Source: an uncultured Candidatus Entotheonella sp. (GTDB lineage Bacteria > Tectomicrobia > Entotheonellia > Entotheonellales > Entotheonellaceae). Taken from it: 64,000 bases of DNA. The notes beneath the pieces were generated by a model. That model was not told the DNA's origin. It saw only the letters and a program-made list of their open reading frames with translations, and searched no databases. This document shows, one piece after another, positions 37,050 through 45,749 of this stretch. The stretch's first letter is position 1; the number at the start of each line of letters is the position of its first letter. The position numbers and the translations under genes are program-made. The stretch is from assembly GCA_951828535.1 (NCBI GenBank), contig OX639990.1, positions 2,715,300 through 2,779,299 of the forward strand. The letters are read 5' to 3'.

Positions 37050-38379
37050 TGACCTGGCAACGTCCCTGCAATCCGTGGTGGGCGACGAGCACCTGCTCAC
37101 GGACGCCGCCGCGGCGCCCTACGCCGTGGACGACGTGTTGCCCAGCCTCGTCGCGCTTCCGGAAGATGAGGCCCAGGTTGCTGATGTCCTGCGCCTGGCC
37201 GACGAGCATGACGCGACGGTGTTTCCGCGCGGCGGCGGTAGTCACCTACCGCTGGGGGCGACGCCGGAGCGGGTGGACGTGGTGCTGAGCGTCGAACGGC
37301 TGCGGCGCCAACTGGCGTACGAGCCCGGCGACATGACGACGACGGTGCAGGCGGGCATGCCGCTGGGCCACTTGCAGGGCGTACTGGGAGCGCAGGGCCA
37401 GTTCGTAGCACTCGATCCACCGGCAACCGCGGCGACCACAATCGGCGGCGTGATTGCCACCAACGCCAGTGGGCCGCGGCGCCTGCTCTACGGAACGGCG
37501 CGCGACCTGGTGCTCGGCATCAGCGTCGTGACTGCCGACGGTAACCGCACCAAGGCAGGCGGGCGCGTGGTCAAGAACGTCACCGGCTACGACCTGACCA
37601 AGTTGTACATCGGCTCTCTGGGCACCCTTGCCGTGGCCCTTGAGTTGACCTTCAAGGTCCACCCCCTGCCGCCCGCCGAGGCGACCTTGGGCGTTGCCTG
37701 TGCCGGTCAAGCCGACATTCTGCCTGTGCTGACCGCCTTCCTGCGGCTTCCCCTGCGGCTCAACAGCCTGGAATTGCTGAACACCGCGGCGATGGCAGCC
37801 CTGCAAGCCAACAGCGGCGTGGCGGTGCCGATGTCGCCGTATCTGTTCCTGGCACGCCTCGAAGGCGACGCCGCAGTGACCGCCGGCCAGAAGGAACGCA
37901 TTGCCGAAACCCTGCGCGGGCTGTCCCTCAGCGCCCCTGCCGTCACCCAGGATTGGCAACCGGAAGAGCAGCAACGCCTGTGGTCTTGCCTGGCGGCGCA
38001 GGCGTTCCTGCCCGATTCCGTCACCGCCAAAGTCGGCCTTCGCATTAACGACCTCGCCGCCTTCTGTGCGGACATTGAGGCGCTGTCTACTGATCCGCCC
38101 TGGCTGCTCCACGCCCATGCCGGTAACGGCATCGTATCCGTTCAAATCCCCGTCGGCGACGGCAACGAAGAGACCTTGCTGGTGCAGATACAGTCGCTTG
38201 ACGCCTGCGTCGCGCGCCTCAACGGTCACCGGGTGATCGAGCGGGCGCCGGTGGCGGTAAAGCGGCGCTGTGAGGTGTGGGGGCCGGTGGGCGACAACTT
38301 TGCCGTCATGCAGGCGCTCAAGGCGTCGTACGACCCCAAGCGCCGGCTCAACCCCGGACGATTCATAGGAGGACTGTAG
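37036..38379 (+). CDS. glcE: Glycolate oxidase subunit GlcE
   Basis: A 447-residue second FAD_binding_4 subunit of the glycolate oxidase complex. VFPRGGGSHLPLGATPERVDVVLS, PATAATTIGGVIATNASGPRRLLYGTARDLVLG and GGRVVKNVTGYDLTKLYIGSLGTLAV are diagnostic of GlcE. It overlaps the end of glcD by 14 bases (ATG 37036, AGGA upstream; an in-frame ATG at 37030 is the alternative), pointing to coupled translation. Confidence 0.93.
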   Translation: MSTLDDLATSLQSVVGDEHLLTDAAAAPYAVDDVLPSLVALPEDEAQVADVLRLADEHDATVFPRGGGSHLPLGATPERVDVVLSVERLRRQLAYEPGDMTTTVQAGMPLGHLQGVLGAQGQFVALDPPATAATTIGGVIATNASGPRRLLYGTARDLVLGISVVTADGNRTKAGGRVVKNVTGYDLTKLYIGSLGTLAVALELTFKVHPLPPAEATLGVACAGQADILPVLTAFLRLPLRLNSLELLNTAAMAALQANSGVAVPMSPYLFLARLEGDAAVTAGQKERIAETLRGLSLSAPAVTQDWQPEEQQRLWSCLAAQAFLPDSVTAKVGLRINDLAAFCADIEALSTDPPWLLHAHAGNGIVSVQIPVGDGNEETLLVQIQSLDACVARLNGHRVIERAPVAVKRRCEVWGPVGDNFAVMQALKASYDPKRRLNPGRFIGGL

Positions 38380-38381
38380 GC

Positions 38382-39698
38382 GTGAATGGGATGGCGTCGT
38401 TACCCGGTTTCGATCAGGTGGATCGTCCGCAGCGGGAGAAAATCAGCACGTGCATTCATTGCGGGCTTTGTCTGGACAAGTGTCCCACCTACCGCACGCT
38501 GGGCACGGAGATGGACTCGCCGCGCGGGCGCGTGTATCTCATCAAGGCAGTGGACGAGGGGCGCCTGGGCATGACGCCGAATTTCATCGAGCACATGTAC
38601 CTGTGCCTCGATTGCCGCGCCTGCGAGACGGCCTGCCCGTCGCACGTGGAGTTTGGCGACCTGATGGAACGCGCGCGGGGTCAGATCGAGCGGCAGGCGC
38701 CGCGCCCCTTGGCCGGGCGATTGCTGCGCTGGCTGGTGTTTCGCGGGCTGTTTCCGCATCCCCGCCGCCTGCGCGGGCTGTTTCGCTTGCTGCGCCTCTA
38801 CCAGCGCAGCGGCTTGCAACGGCTGCTGCATGCGGTGGGCGTGTTCAACCTGCTGCCGGCGCACCTCAAGGACATGGAGGCCATGCTGCCCGACCTGCCG
38901 CCGCGGCCCTTCAGCCGCAGCGTGCCGGAATACCTGCCCGGCCAGGAACCGGCCACGCGCACCGTGGGGTTCTTCGCCGGCTGCGTCATGGACGGGTTGT
39001 TCGTTGACGTGCACAACGCCACTACGCGGGTCCTGCAAGCTAACGGCTGCGGCGTTCGCACTCCACGCGACCAGGTGTGCTGCGGCGCCCTGCACATGCA
39101 CGCCGGCGACCGCGAGCAGGCCAAGGCGCTGGCCCGGCGCAACATTGCCGTGTTCGAGCGGCAGGACGTGGACGTCATCGTCAATAACGCGGCCGGCTGC
39201 GGCGCACAACTCAAGAGCTACGGCGAACTGCTGGCCGACGATCCCCAATTCGCCGACCGCGCCCACCGCTTCAGCGAGCGCGTGCAGGACGTTTCGGAAT
39301 GTCTCGCGCAGGAGCCTCTGCGCGGGCCGTTGGGCGCCGTGCCCAAGCGGGTGGCCTACGACGATCCCTGCCACCTGCTGCACGCCCAGCGCATTCGCCA
39401 GCAGCCACGCGACCTGTTGCAACAAATCCCCGGCCTGGAGCTGGCGCCCGTCACCGACGCCGATTTCTGCTGCGGCGCTGCCGGTATCTACAACATTACT
39501 CACCAGGACATGTCGCGCCGCATCCTCGAGCGCAAAATGGAGCACCTCGCCGCCGCCCAGCCCGATGTCATCGCCACCGGCAACCCCGGCTGCATGATGC
39601 AACTCCGCAGCGGCGCCCGCCTCGCCGGACTTGACGCTCCCGTCGTCCACCCCATCGAGTTGTTGGCGGCCGCCTACGAGGCCGGGAAGAAGGGCTAG
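38382..39698 (+). CDS. glcF: Glycolate oxidase iron-sulfur subunit GlcF
   Basis: A 438-residue Fe-S electron-transfer subunit. Two [4Fe-4S] motifs lie at Cys24-27-30-34 (CIHCGLCLDKCP) and Cys75-78-81-85 (CLDCRACETACP); two CCG domains follow (CCGALHMHAG and CCGAAGIYN). It passes electrons from GlcDE to the membrane quinone pool. GTG at 38382 is chosen, nine bases after GGAGG and two bases after the glcE stop; an ATG at 38391 is an alternative. Confidence 0.95.
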   Translation: MNGMASLPGFDQVDRPQREKISTCIHCGLCLDKCPTYRTLGTEMDSPRGRVYLIKAVDEGRLGMTPNFIEHMYLCLDCRACETACPSHVEFGDLMERARGQIERQAPRPLAGRLLRWLVFRGLFPHPRRLRGLFRLLRLYQRSGLQRLLHAVGVFNLLPAHLKDMEAMLPDLPPRPFSRSVPEYLPGQEPATRTVGFFAGCVMDGLFVDVHNATTRVLQANGCGVRTPRDQVCCGALHMHAGDREQAKALARRNIAVFERQDVDVIVNNAAGCGAQLKSYGELLADDPQFADRAHRFSERVQDVSECLAQEPLRGPLGAVPKRVAYDDPCHLLHAQRIRQQPRDLLQQIPGLELAPVTDADFCCGAAGIYNITHQDMSRRILERKMEHLAAAQPDVIATGNPGCMMQLRSGARLAGLDAPVVHPIELLAAAYEAGKKG

Positions 39699-39795
39699 CC
39701 GGCGGGCCTTTTGCGGCTGCCGATTACCGAAAAACGTCCACCCGCGAGGCCGTTTAGTTCACGATCGCAAGCCGTGAAGCCGCCTTGAGGCCGAA

Positions 39796-39824
39796 TTGAC
39801 AACCCACCCCCGAGTACCTATCAT
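39796..39824 (+). promoter_or_regulatory. Promoter of the SPT-like gene
   Basis: TTGACA (39796-39801), 17-base spacer, TATCAT (39819-39824), 39 bases before the ATG at 39864. The -35 box is perfect and the spacing ideal, which separates this transcript from glcDEF. Confidence 0.75.
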
Positions 39825-39863
39825 ACGCGCCGCCAAAAGTTACCGATTCGTCATGGAGCAGAC

Positions 39864-41048
39864 ATGAACCTTCTTGAAAAATGCTACAACTTTGAAGAGG
39901 CCAAGATCGCCCGCAAGATGGGCTGGCATCCCTATTTCAAGGTGGTCGAATCCGAACAGGGCGCCGAAGCCATTGTCGACGGCAAGAAAATGATCATGGT
40001 CGGCTCCAACAACTACCTCGGCCTCACCAACCATCCCAAAGTCAAGGAAGCCGTCGTCAAGGCGGTGAAGCAATACGGCACCGGCTGCACCGGCTCGCGC
40101 TACCTCAACGGCACCCTCACCATCCACGTGGAAGCCGAGGAGCGGCTGGCCGACTTCATGCAGCGCGAGGCCGCCCTGATGTTCAGCACTGGCTATCAGA
40201 CCAATCTCGGCACCATTGCATCCCTCGTCGGCAAGGGCGATTATGTCATTACCGACCGCCTCGACCACGCCAGCATCTTCGACGGCTGCCGCCTGTCCTT
40301 CGGCAAGACCCTCAAGTTCCGCCACAACGACATGTCAGACCTGGAGCGCGTCCTCAGCCAGCTCGACCCCGAATGCGGCCGCATGGTCGTGGTGGACGGT
40401 GTCTTCAGCATGGAAGGCAGTATCGTCAGCCTGCCGGAAGTCGCCAAGCTGTGCCAAGCCTACGGTGCCGTGCTGGTGGTGGACGACGCCCATTCCATTG
40501 GTATCCTGGGCGACCACGGGCGCGGCACCGGCGAGCACTTCGGCATCGAGCAAAGCGTTGACATCAGCGTCGGCACCTTCAGCAAGTCGTTTGCCTCCAT
40601 GGGCGGCTTTATCGCCGCCGACTTTGATGTGGTCGATTACATCAAGCACCACGCCCGCGCCCTGATGTTCAGCGCCAGCATGGCCCCGGCCACCGTTGCC
40701 GCCGTCATCGCCGCCCTCGACATCATCCAACAGGAACCCGAACGCCGTGAGGTGCTGTGGCGCAATACCCGTCACCTGCGAAACGGCCTGCAAGACCTCG
40801 GCTTCAACACCGGCAGAAGCGCCACGCCGGTAATTCCCGTCATCCTCGGCGAAGACCACCTGACGTTCCGCTTCTGGAAAGCCCTGTTCGAGCGCGGCGT
40901 GTTCACCAACGCCGCCGTTCGCCAAGCCGTGGCGCCGGGCGGCTCCCTGCTGCGCACCAGCGTCATCGCTACGCACACCCCGCCGCAGCTCGACCACGTT
41001 CTCGAAGTCTTCGCCGACGTGGGCCGCGAACTGTGCGTCATTCCCTGA
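39864..41048 (+). CDS. spt: Serine palmitoyltransferase-like alpha-oxoamine synthase
   Basis: A 394-residue PLP enzyme of the alpha-oxoamine synthase family, expected to condense L-serine with an acyl-CoA or acyl-ACP to 3-ketosphinganine in the cytoplasm. NNYLGLTNHPKVKEAVVKAVKQYGTGCTGSRYLNGT, DHASIFDG, DDAHSIG and GTFSKSFASMGG are present, with the Schiff-base Lys241. Length and the long N-terminal helix (EEAKIARKMGWHPYFKVVES) resemble bacterial SPT more than BioF, KBL or HemA. A GNAT gene follows by 38 bases. The reaction is predicted; BioF-type activity remains possible. Confidence 0.8.
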   Translation: MNLLEKCYNFEEAKIARKMGWHPYFKVVESEQGAEAIVDGKKMIMVGSNNYLGLTNHPKVKEAVVKAVKQYGTGCTGSRYLNGTLTIHVEAEERLADFMQREAALMFSTGYQTNLGTIASLVGKGDYVITDRLDHASIFDGCRLSFGKTLKFRHNDMSDLERVLSQLDPECGRMVVVDGVFSMEGSIVSLPEVAKLCQAYGAVLVVDDAHSIGILGDHGRGTGEHFGIEQSVDISVGTFSKSFASMGGFIAADFDVVDYIKHHARALMFSASMAPATVAAVIAALDIIQQEPERREVLWRNTRHLRNGLQDLGFNTGRSATPVIPVILGEDHLTFRFWKALFERGVFTNAAVRQAVAPGGSLLRTSVIATHTPPQLDHVLEVFADVGRELCVIP

Positions 41049-41086
41049 TACACCCGCTCACTGATCGGATGCGCTGAAGGCGACCC

Positions 41087-42208
41087 ATGCCGTCCATCAC
41101 CATCACGCCGCTGCAACCTGGCGATACCAAGGCTTTCATTAAATTCCCGTGGCAGGTCTACGCCGGCGACCACTTCTGGGTGCCGCCGCTCATCATGGAT
41201 CGCAAGGCGTTCCTCAATCCGCGCAAGAATCCCTTTTTCCAACACGCCCAGGTTCAGTTGTTCCTGGCGCACGACGGCGGCCGCACGGTAGGCCGCGTCG
41301 CCGCGGTGATCAACGAGGCGCACGACACGTATCACAACGAAAAGGCGGGATTTTTCGGGCTGTTCGAGTGCATGCCGGACTGCCAGGAAGCCACCGGCGC
41401 CCTGCTTGACGCCGCCACCGCCTGGGTGCGCGAACGCGGCGCCACCTTTCTGCGCGGGCCGGTGAACCTGTCCAGCAACGAGTTGGACATGGGCCTTCTG
41501 GTCGAGGGCTTCGGCGCCTCGCCCATCTTCCACTCGGCGTACAATCCGCCGTGCTACACCGCTTTCATCGAGGCCGCCGGGTTCAGTAAGTGCAAGGACC
41601 TGCTGGCCTTCTATCGCCACCGCTGGCCCGACCCCGACCCGCGCGTGCGGGAGGCCATCGTCCGCCGCCAGCGCCGCGGCAACATCACCGTCCGCCACGT
41701 CAACATGAAGGACTTTGCCGCCGACGTAAAGCGCATTACCGACGTGTACAACGACGCCTGGAGCGACAACTGGGGCTTCGTGCCGATCACCGACGCCGAG
41801 GCGCAGCACATGGCCAAGGAGTTGAAGATGGCCGTCATCCCCGAACTCACCCTGCTGGCCGAAATCGGCGGTGAGGCAGTCGGCTGCCTGGTCGCCATTC
41901 CCGACCTCAACCGCGGTCTCCGGCACATGAACGGTCACCTGACGCCGTGGGGCCTGGCGCGCTTCCTTATTGCCCGGCGCCGCGCCAATACCGTCCGCAT
42001 CGCCCTCGCCGGCGTGCGGAAGAAACACCGGCGGCTTGGCATCGACTTACTGCTGTACGGGGAGTTGTGGGAACAGGGGGCGAAGCGCGGCCTGCTGCAC
42101 GGCGAGGCGGCGTGGGTGTTGGAGGACAACACGCTGATCATCCGGGTGATGGAGCAGTTGGGGGCGCGAGCGTACAAGCGGTATCGGTTGTATGAAAAGC
42201 CGGTGTAG
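41087..42208 (+). CDS. GNAT-like acyltransferase, candidate bacterial ceramide synthase
   Basis: A 373-residue protein with a GNAT fold in its C-terminal half (AEIGGEAVGCLVAIPDLNRGL, then VRKKHRRLGIDLLLYGELWEQG, the acetyl-CoA loop region). The N-terminal half has FPWQVYAGDHFWVPPLIMDRK, FLRGPVNLSSNELDMGLLVEGFG and YNPPCYTAFIEAAGF. Bacterial ceramide synthase of Caulobacter belongs to the GNAT superfamily, and genes of this type are found beside spt. The pairing here suggests N-acylation of a sphingoid base. The ketoreductase step is not encoded in the window. Family call firm, function inferred. Confidence 0.72.
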   Translation: MPSITITPLQPGDTKAFIKFPWQVYAGDHFWVPPLIMDRKAFLNPRKNPFFQHAQVQLFLAHDGGRTVGRVAAVINEAHDTYHNEKAGFFGLFECMPDCQEATGALLDAATAWVRERGATFLRGPVNLSSNELDMGLLVEGFGASPIFHSAYNPPCYTAFIEAAGFSKCKDLLAFYRHRWPDPDPRVREAIVRRQRRGNITVRHVNMKDFAADVKRITDVYNDAWSDNWGFVPITDAEAQHMAKELKMAVIPELTLLAEIGGEAVGCLVAIPDLNRGLRHMNGHLTPWGLARFLIARRRANTVRIALAGVRKKHRRLGIDLLLYGELWEQGAKRGLLHGEAAWVLEDNTLIIRVMEQLGARAYKRYRLYEKPV

Positions 42209-42234
42209 GTCGGGTCAGCGAAGCGTAATCCGAC
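42209..42234. repeat. REP-like palindrome, copy 1
   Basis: GTCGGGTCAGCGAAGCGTAATCCGAC-type hairpin between the converging GNAT and PfkB genes. Related hairpins lie at 54.70, 60.20 and 63.09 kb. It may stabilise both convergent transcripts or act as a bidirectional terminator. Confidence 0.75.
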
Positions 42235-42240
42235 ATTTCG

Positions 42241-43251
42241 CTAACTGGAGGTGGCGTCGGACAGGATGTCGTTGGCGATGCCGGTGAGGTCGCCTTCCAG
42301 ACGGGCGCCCATCTGGCGGACAACGTCGTAGGCCACCCGCGCTCCCAGACGTGCCGCTCGCTCAGGCGCGCCGCCGCTTGAAATGCCGTACAGGACGCCG
42401 GCGGCGTAGATGTCGCCAGCACCGGTCATGTCGATGGCCTGGGTTTTCAACGCCGCCACGTAGTGTCGTTCGCCGTTCAGATGCACGTAGGAACCGCGTT
42501 CGCTGCACGTCACACAGACGTTGGCGCACTCGTCCAGCAACGCCGCGAGCGACGCCTGCGGATCGTTCGCCCCGGTATACGCCTCAGCCTCGGATTCGTT
42601 AGCGAAGACCAAGTCGGCGTATGTCGAGACGATCTTCTTCAGGTCATCGCCGAACGCCTCCACCACGAAGCGGTCGGAGAACGAAAAGGCGATGCGGGTG
42701 CCGTGCCGCCGTGCCAGGTCCATGGCGTGAAAGCTCGCCGCCCGCGTGGCCTCGCCCGCCAGCAGGTAGCCCTCCAGATACACCCACTGAGACGCCGCTA
42801 CGGTGGCTTCGTCGACATCGTCGGGACCCAGTTGGGCCGAGGCGCCGAGGCAGGTCTTCATGGTGCGCTCGCCGTCGGGCGTCACCAGCACGAGGCACAG
42901 GCCGGTGGTGTCGTCCGGCTTGTCGGTACCGGTCAAGTGAATGCCGAACTGCGCGAACTCCGACCGGTAGTGCTGCCCGGCATCGTCCTCGGCCAGCGAG
43001 CACGCATACGCCACTTTGCCGCCCATCTGGGCGATGCCCACAATCGTGTTGGCCGCCGAGCCGCCGGCGTGCAGTTCGCCTTCCCGGTTGCCAAGGTGCG
43101 CCAGAATGCCCGCCTGCTCCCGCGCGTCGGTCAGTTCCATACGGCCCTTGCTGAGTTGCAAGGCTTGCAGCTCACCGTCCGTCACCTTAACCTGCCGGTC
43201 GACAATGCCATTGCCGATGCCATACACCATGTAGCGACGTTCAACGCCCAT
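42241..43251 (-). CDS. PfkB/ribokinase family kinase, adenosine-kinase-like
   Basis: A 336-residue sugar or nucleoside kinase. The N-terminal PfkB signature GGSAANTIVGIAQMGGKVAYACSLAEDDAG and the C-terminal signature DMTGAGDIYAAGVL are present, with catalytic base Asp280. The IGNGIVDRQVKV start and overall length place it in the proteobacterial adenosine-kinase-like group. The substrate is not certain. ATG start at 43251. Confidence 0.88.
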   Translation of the reverse strand: MGVERRYMVYGIGNGIVDRQVKVTDGELQALQLSKGRMELTDAREQAGILAHLGNREGELHAGGSAANTIVGIAQMGGKVAYACSLAEDDAGQHYRSEFAQFGIHLTGTDKPDDTTGLCLVLVTPDGERTMKTCLGASAQLGPDDVDEATVAASQWVYLEGYLLAGEATRAASFHAMDLARRHGTRIAFSFSDRFVVEAFGDDLKKIVSTYADLVFANESEAEAYTGANDPQASLAALLDECANVCVTCSERGSYVHLNGERHYVAALKTQAIDMTGAGDIYAAGVLYGISSGGAPERAARLGARVAYDVVRQMGARLEGDLTGIANDILSDATSS

Positions 43252-43323
43252 ATTGGTTCCTTCGTGACCTGGGTAGATTTCGTGCTTCCTTAGGTAGACC
43301 GTTGTCCTTTCCTATTCTATTCG

Positions 43324-44592
43324 ATGGAACCTCCCATGCAACGCGCCTCCCGCTTCTACTACGGCTGGATCATCGTCGCCATTGCCAGTTTTACCATGAT
43401 GATCATTGTCGGCATCTACTTCGCCTCCGGCGTGCTTTTCGCCGCCATCGTCTCGGAGTTCGGCTGGAGCCGCACGACCGCCTCCCTGCCTTTTTCCATC
43501 GGCCTGCTCAGCTACGCCGTCACTGCTTGGCTGGCCGGGCGGCTGTTCGACGCCTATGGGCCGCGCTGGCTGTTTCCGCTTGGCGCCTTGTTCATGGGCA
43601 CCGGCCTCATCGTTACCGCGCAGGCGACGACGGTGTGGCACCTGTGCCTCGGCTGGGGCCTGCTGGCGGCACAAGGGTTTAACCTGGCGGGATTCGCGCC
43701 GCATCTGGCACTGGTCTCCCTATGGTTCGAACGGCGCCGCGGCACCGCCGCCGGCCTGGTCCTCGGCGGCGCCAGCCTGGGGGCTCTGGTCATCGTGCCG
43801 CTGACGCAGTATTTCGTCGATCTGCACGGTTGGCGCTGGACCTACACCGCCCTCGGCGTGGCGACGATCCTGATTCTGGCCCCACTGAACGCACTCTGGC
43901 AGCGTCATCGCCCGCAGGATATCGGCCTGCATCCCGAGGGCGCCGCCGTAGACCCGCTGCTTGCCGCAACGCCCGCCCCGGCGCTCTTGGGCATCTCCCA
44001 TCTGCTGGACACCCTGCGCACCGCCCGCTTCTGGTACCTGTTCGTTTCAGTATGCAGCATCGGCTGGTTGTCGAACATCACCAGCGTGCACCAGCTCGCC
44101 CACATGGTGGACAATGGCTTCGCCGACTTGCTGGCCGCTTCGGTGATCGGCTTCACCGGCCTGCTGCGGGCGATCAGCAGTACCCTGTGGGGCAATCTGT
44201 CCGACCGTTTGGGACGCGAGCCGATTTACACCGTTGGCACCGTGCTGTGTATGGCCGGCATCGGCTGCCTGGCGGGTCTGCACCCACCCGCCGCGCTATG
44301 GTGGCTTTACGGCTATGCCATCGGCTTCGGACTTGGCTACGGCGTGCACGGCTCAGTACAGGCGGCAGCCACTGCCGACCTGTTTCCAGCGCGCCATCTG
44401 GGCACGATCCTGGGCGTCCTGGAACTGGGCTGGGGCGTCGGCGGTTTTGGCGGCGCGTGGCTCGGTGGTTACTGGTACGACCAGCACGGCGGCTACCACG
44501 GTGCCTTCGTGCTCACCGTTTTCATCTGCGCGCTCGGCTGCCTGGGGCTATGGCTGGCGGCGCCGCGGCGCAACCGGCTCAGGCCGCTTTAG
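43324..44592 (+). CDS. Major facilitator superfamily transporter
   Basis: A 422-residue, 12-helix MFS permease with the motif-A-like loops DAYGPRW (between helices 2 and 3) and DRLGREPIYTVG (between helices 8 and 9). The N-terminal FYYGWIIVAIASFTMMIIVGIYFASGVLF and the WERRRGTAAGLVLGGASLGALVIVP region match the monocarboxylate/oxalate-formate-type branch, so an organic acid substrate is likely but unproven. The ATG at 43336 (after GGAACC) is an alternative start. It reads divergently from the PfkB kinase. Confidence 0.85.
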   Translation: MEPPMQRASRFYYGWIIVAIASFTMMIIVGIYFASGVLFAAIVSEFGWSRTTASLPFSIGLLSYAVTAWLAGRLFDAYGPRWLFPLGALFMGTGLIVTAQATTVWHLCLGWGLLAAQGFNLAGFAPHLALVSLWFERRRGTAAGLVLGGASLGALVIVPLTQYFVDLHGWRWTYTALGVATILILAPLNALWQRHRPQDIGLHPEGAAVDPLLAATPAPALLGISHLLDTLRTARFWYLFVSVCSIGWLSNITSVHQLAHMVDNGFADLLAASVIGFTGLLRAISSTLWGNLSDRLGREPIYTVGTVLCMAGIGCLAGLHPPAALWWLYGYAIGFGLGYGVHGSVQAAATADLFPARHLGTILGVLELGWGVGGFGGAWLGGYWYDQHGGYHGAFVLTVFICALGCLGLWLAAPRRNRLRPL

Positions 44593-44692
44593 CAATTGAT
44601 TTTGCCCCCGCCTCACTTCATAGTGGGGGGATCCTTTGGAGTCCGGTTGTATGAACTCCACAATCCGAACCGACATCCAAGAAGGGATTGCA

Positions 44693-45715
44693 ATGCGCAA
44701 CATGAGCCGTTACGTCTGTCTGTTCATCGCGTTCACGGTGGTCGTGCTGGCCGGCACGGCACACGCTGGCGAGGTCCTCGATGCCGTTGTGGCGCGCGAC
44801 AGTGTGCGGTGCGGCGTCAGCACCGGTCTGGCCGGCTTTGCCATCGCCGACAGCACCGGTAACTGGACCGGCCTCGACGCCGATTATTGCCGCGCGCTGG
44901 CCGCCGCCGTGCTCGGCGACGGCGCCAAGGTCACCTACGTGCCCCTCTCTCCCCAGCAGCGCTTCACCGCCCTGCAGGCCGGCGAGGTCGATCTGCTCAG
45001 CCGCAATACCACCTGGACGCTGACCCGCGACGCCTCTCTCGGCCTGGTGTTCGCCGGCGTGACGTTTTACGACGGCCAGGGCTTCATGGTGCCTAAAGAC
45101 CTCGGTGTGCAGAGTGCCGAGGAGCTCGACGGCGCCGAGGTGTGCGTGCTGACCGGTACGACAACGGAACTGAATCTGGCCGATTACTTCCGCGCCAACG
45201 GCATGAACTTCAAGCCGGTCGTCTTCGAAAGCCTGGAAGAATCCGTTACCGCCTTCTTAAATGGCCGCTGCCAGGTCTACACCACCGACCGCTCGGGCCT
45301 CGCCGCCATCCTGGCATCCGATGCGCCGAACCCCGACGATTACGTCATCCTGCCCGAGACCATCTCCAAAGAACCGCTGGGACCCGTGGTGCGGCGCGGT
45401 GACGATGCCTGGTTCACCATCGTCAAATGGATGGTTTACGCGCTCATCGAGGCGGAAGAAAAGGGCGTTACGCAGGCCAACGTGGCGGCCATGATGGACA
45501 GCCAGGACCCGGTGATCCAGCGCCTGCTCGGCACCTCGGGCGACATGGGTCAGAAGCTGGGCCTGAGCAACGCCTGGGCAGTGCAGGCGATCCAGGCCGT
45601 TGGCAACTACGGCGAGATTTACGACCGCAACGTGATCCCCATCGGCTTGCCGCGCGTGGGTTCCAACCGCCTGTGGACGAATGGCGGCCTGATGTACGCG
45701 ATGCCGCTGCGCTGA
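44693..45715 (+). CDS. aapJ: General L-amino-acid ABC transporter, periplasmic binding protein
   Basis: A 340-residue binding protein that captures L-amino acids in the periplasm. Signal peptide 1-25 (ends AHA), then VRCGVSTGLAGFAIADSTGNWTGLDADYCRALAAAVLGD, SRNTTWTLTRDASLGLVFAGVTFYDGQGFMV and CQVYTTDRSGLAAI, all typical of AapJ/BztA. ATG at 44693 follows AAGGG; a longer frame to 44636 is unsupported. First gene of aapJQMP. Confidence 0.93.
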   Translation: MRNMSRYVCLFIAFTVVVLAGTAHAGEVLDAVVARDSVRCGVSTGLAGFAIADSTGNWTGLDADYCRALAAAVLGDGAKVTYVPLSPQQRFTALQAGEVDLLSRNTTWTLTRDASLGLVFAGVTFYDGQGFMVPKDLGVQSAEELDGAEVCVLTGTTTELNLADYFRANGMNFKPVVFESLEESVTAFLNGRCQVYTTDRSGLAAILASDAPNPDDYVILPETISKEPLGPVVRRGDDAWFTIVKWMVYALIEAEEKGVTQANVAAMMDSQDPVIQRLLGTSGDMGQKLGLSNAWAVQAIQAVGNYGEIYDRNVIPIGLPRVGSNRLWTNGGLMYAMPLR

Positions 45716-45749
45716 AGCCGGCCCGCTTTCGCCCCGGGAATCACACCCC

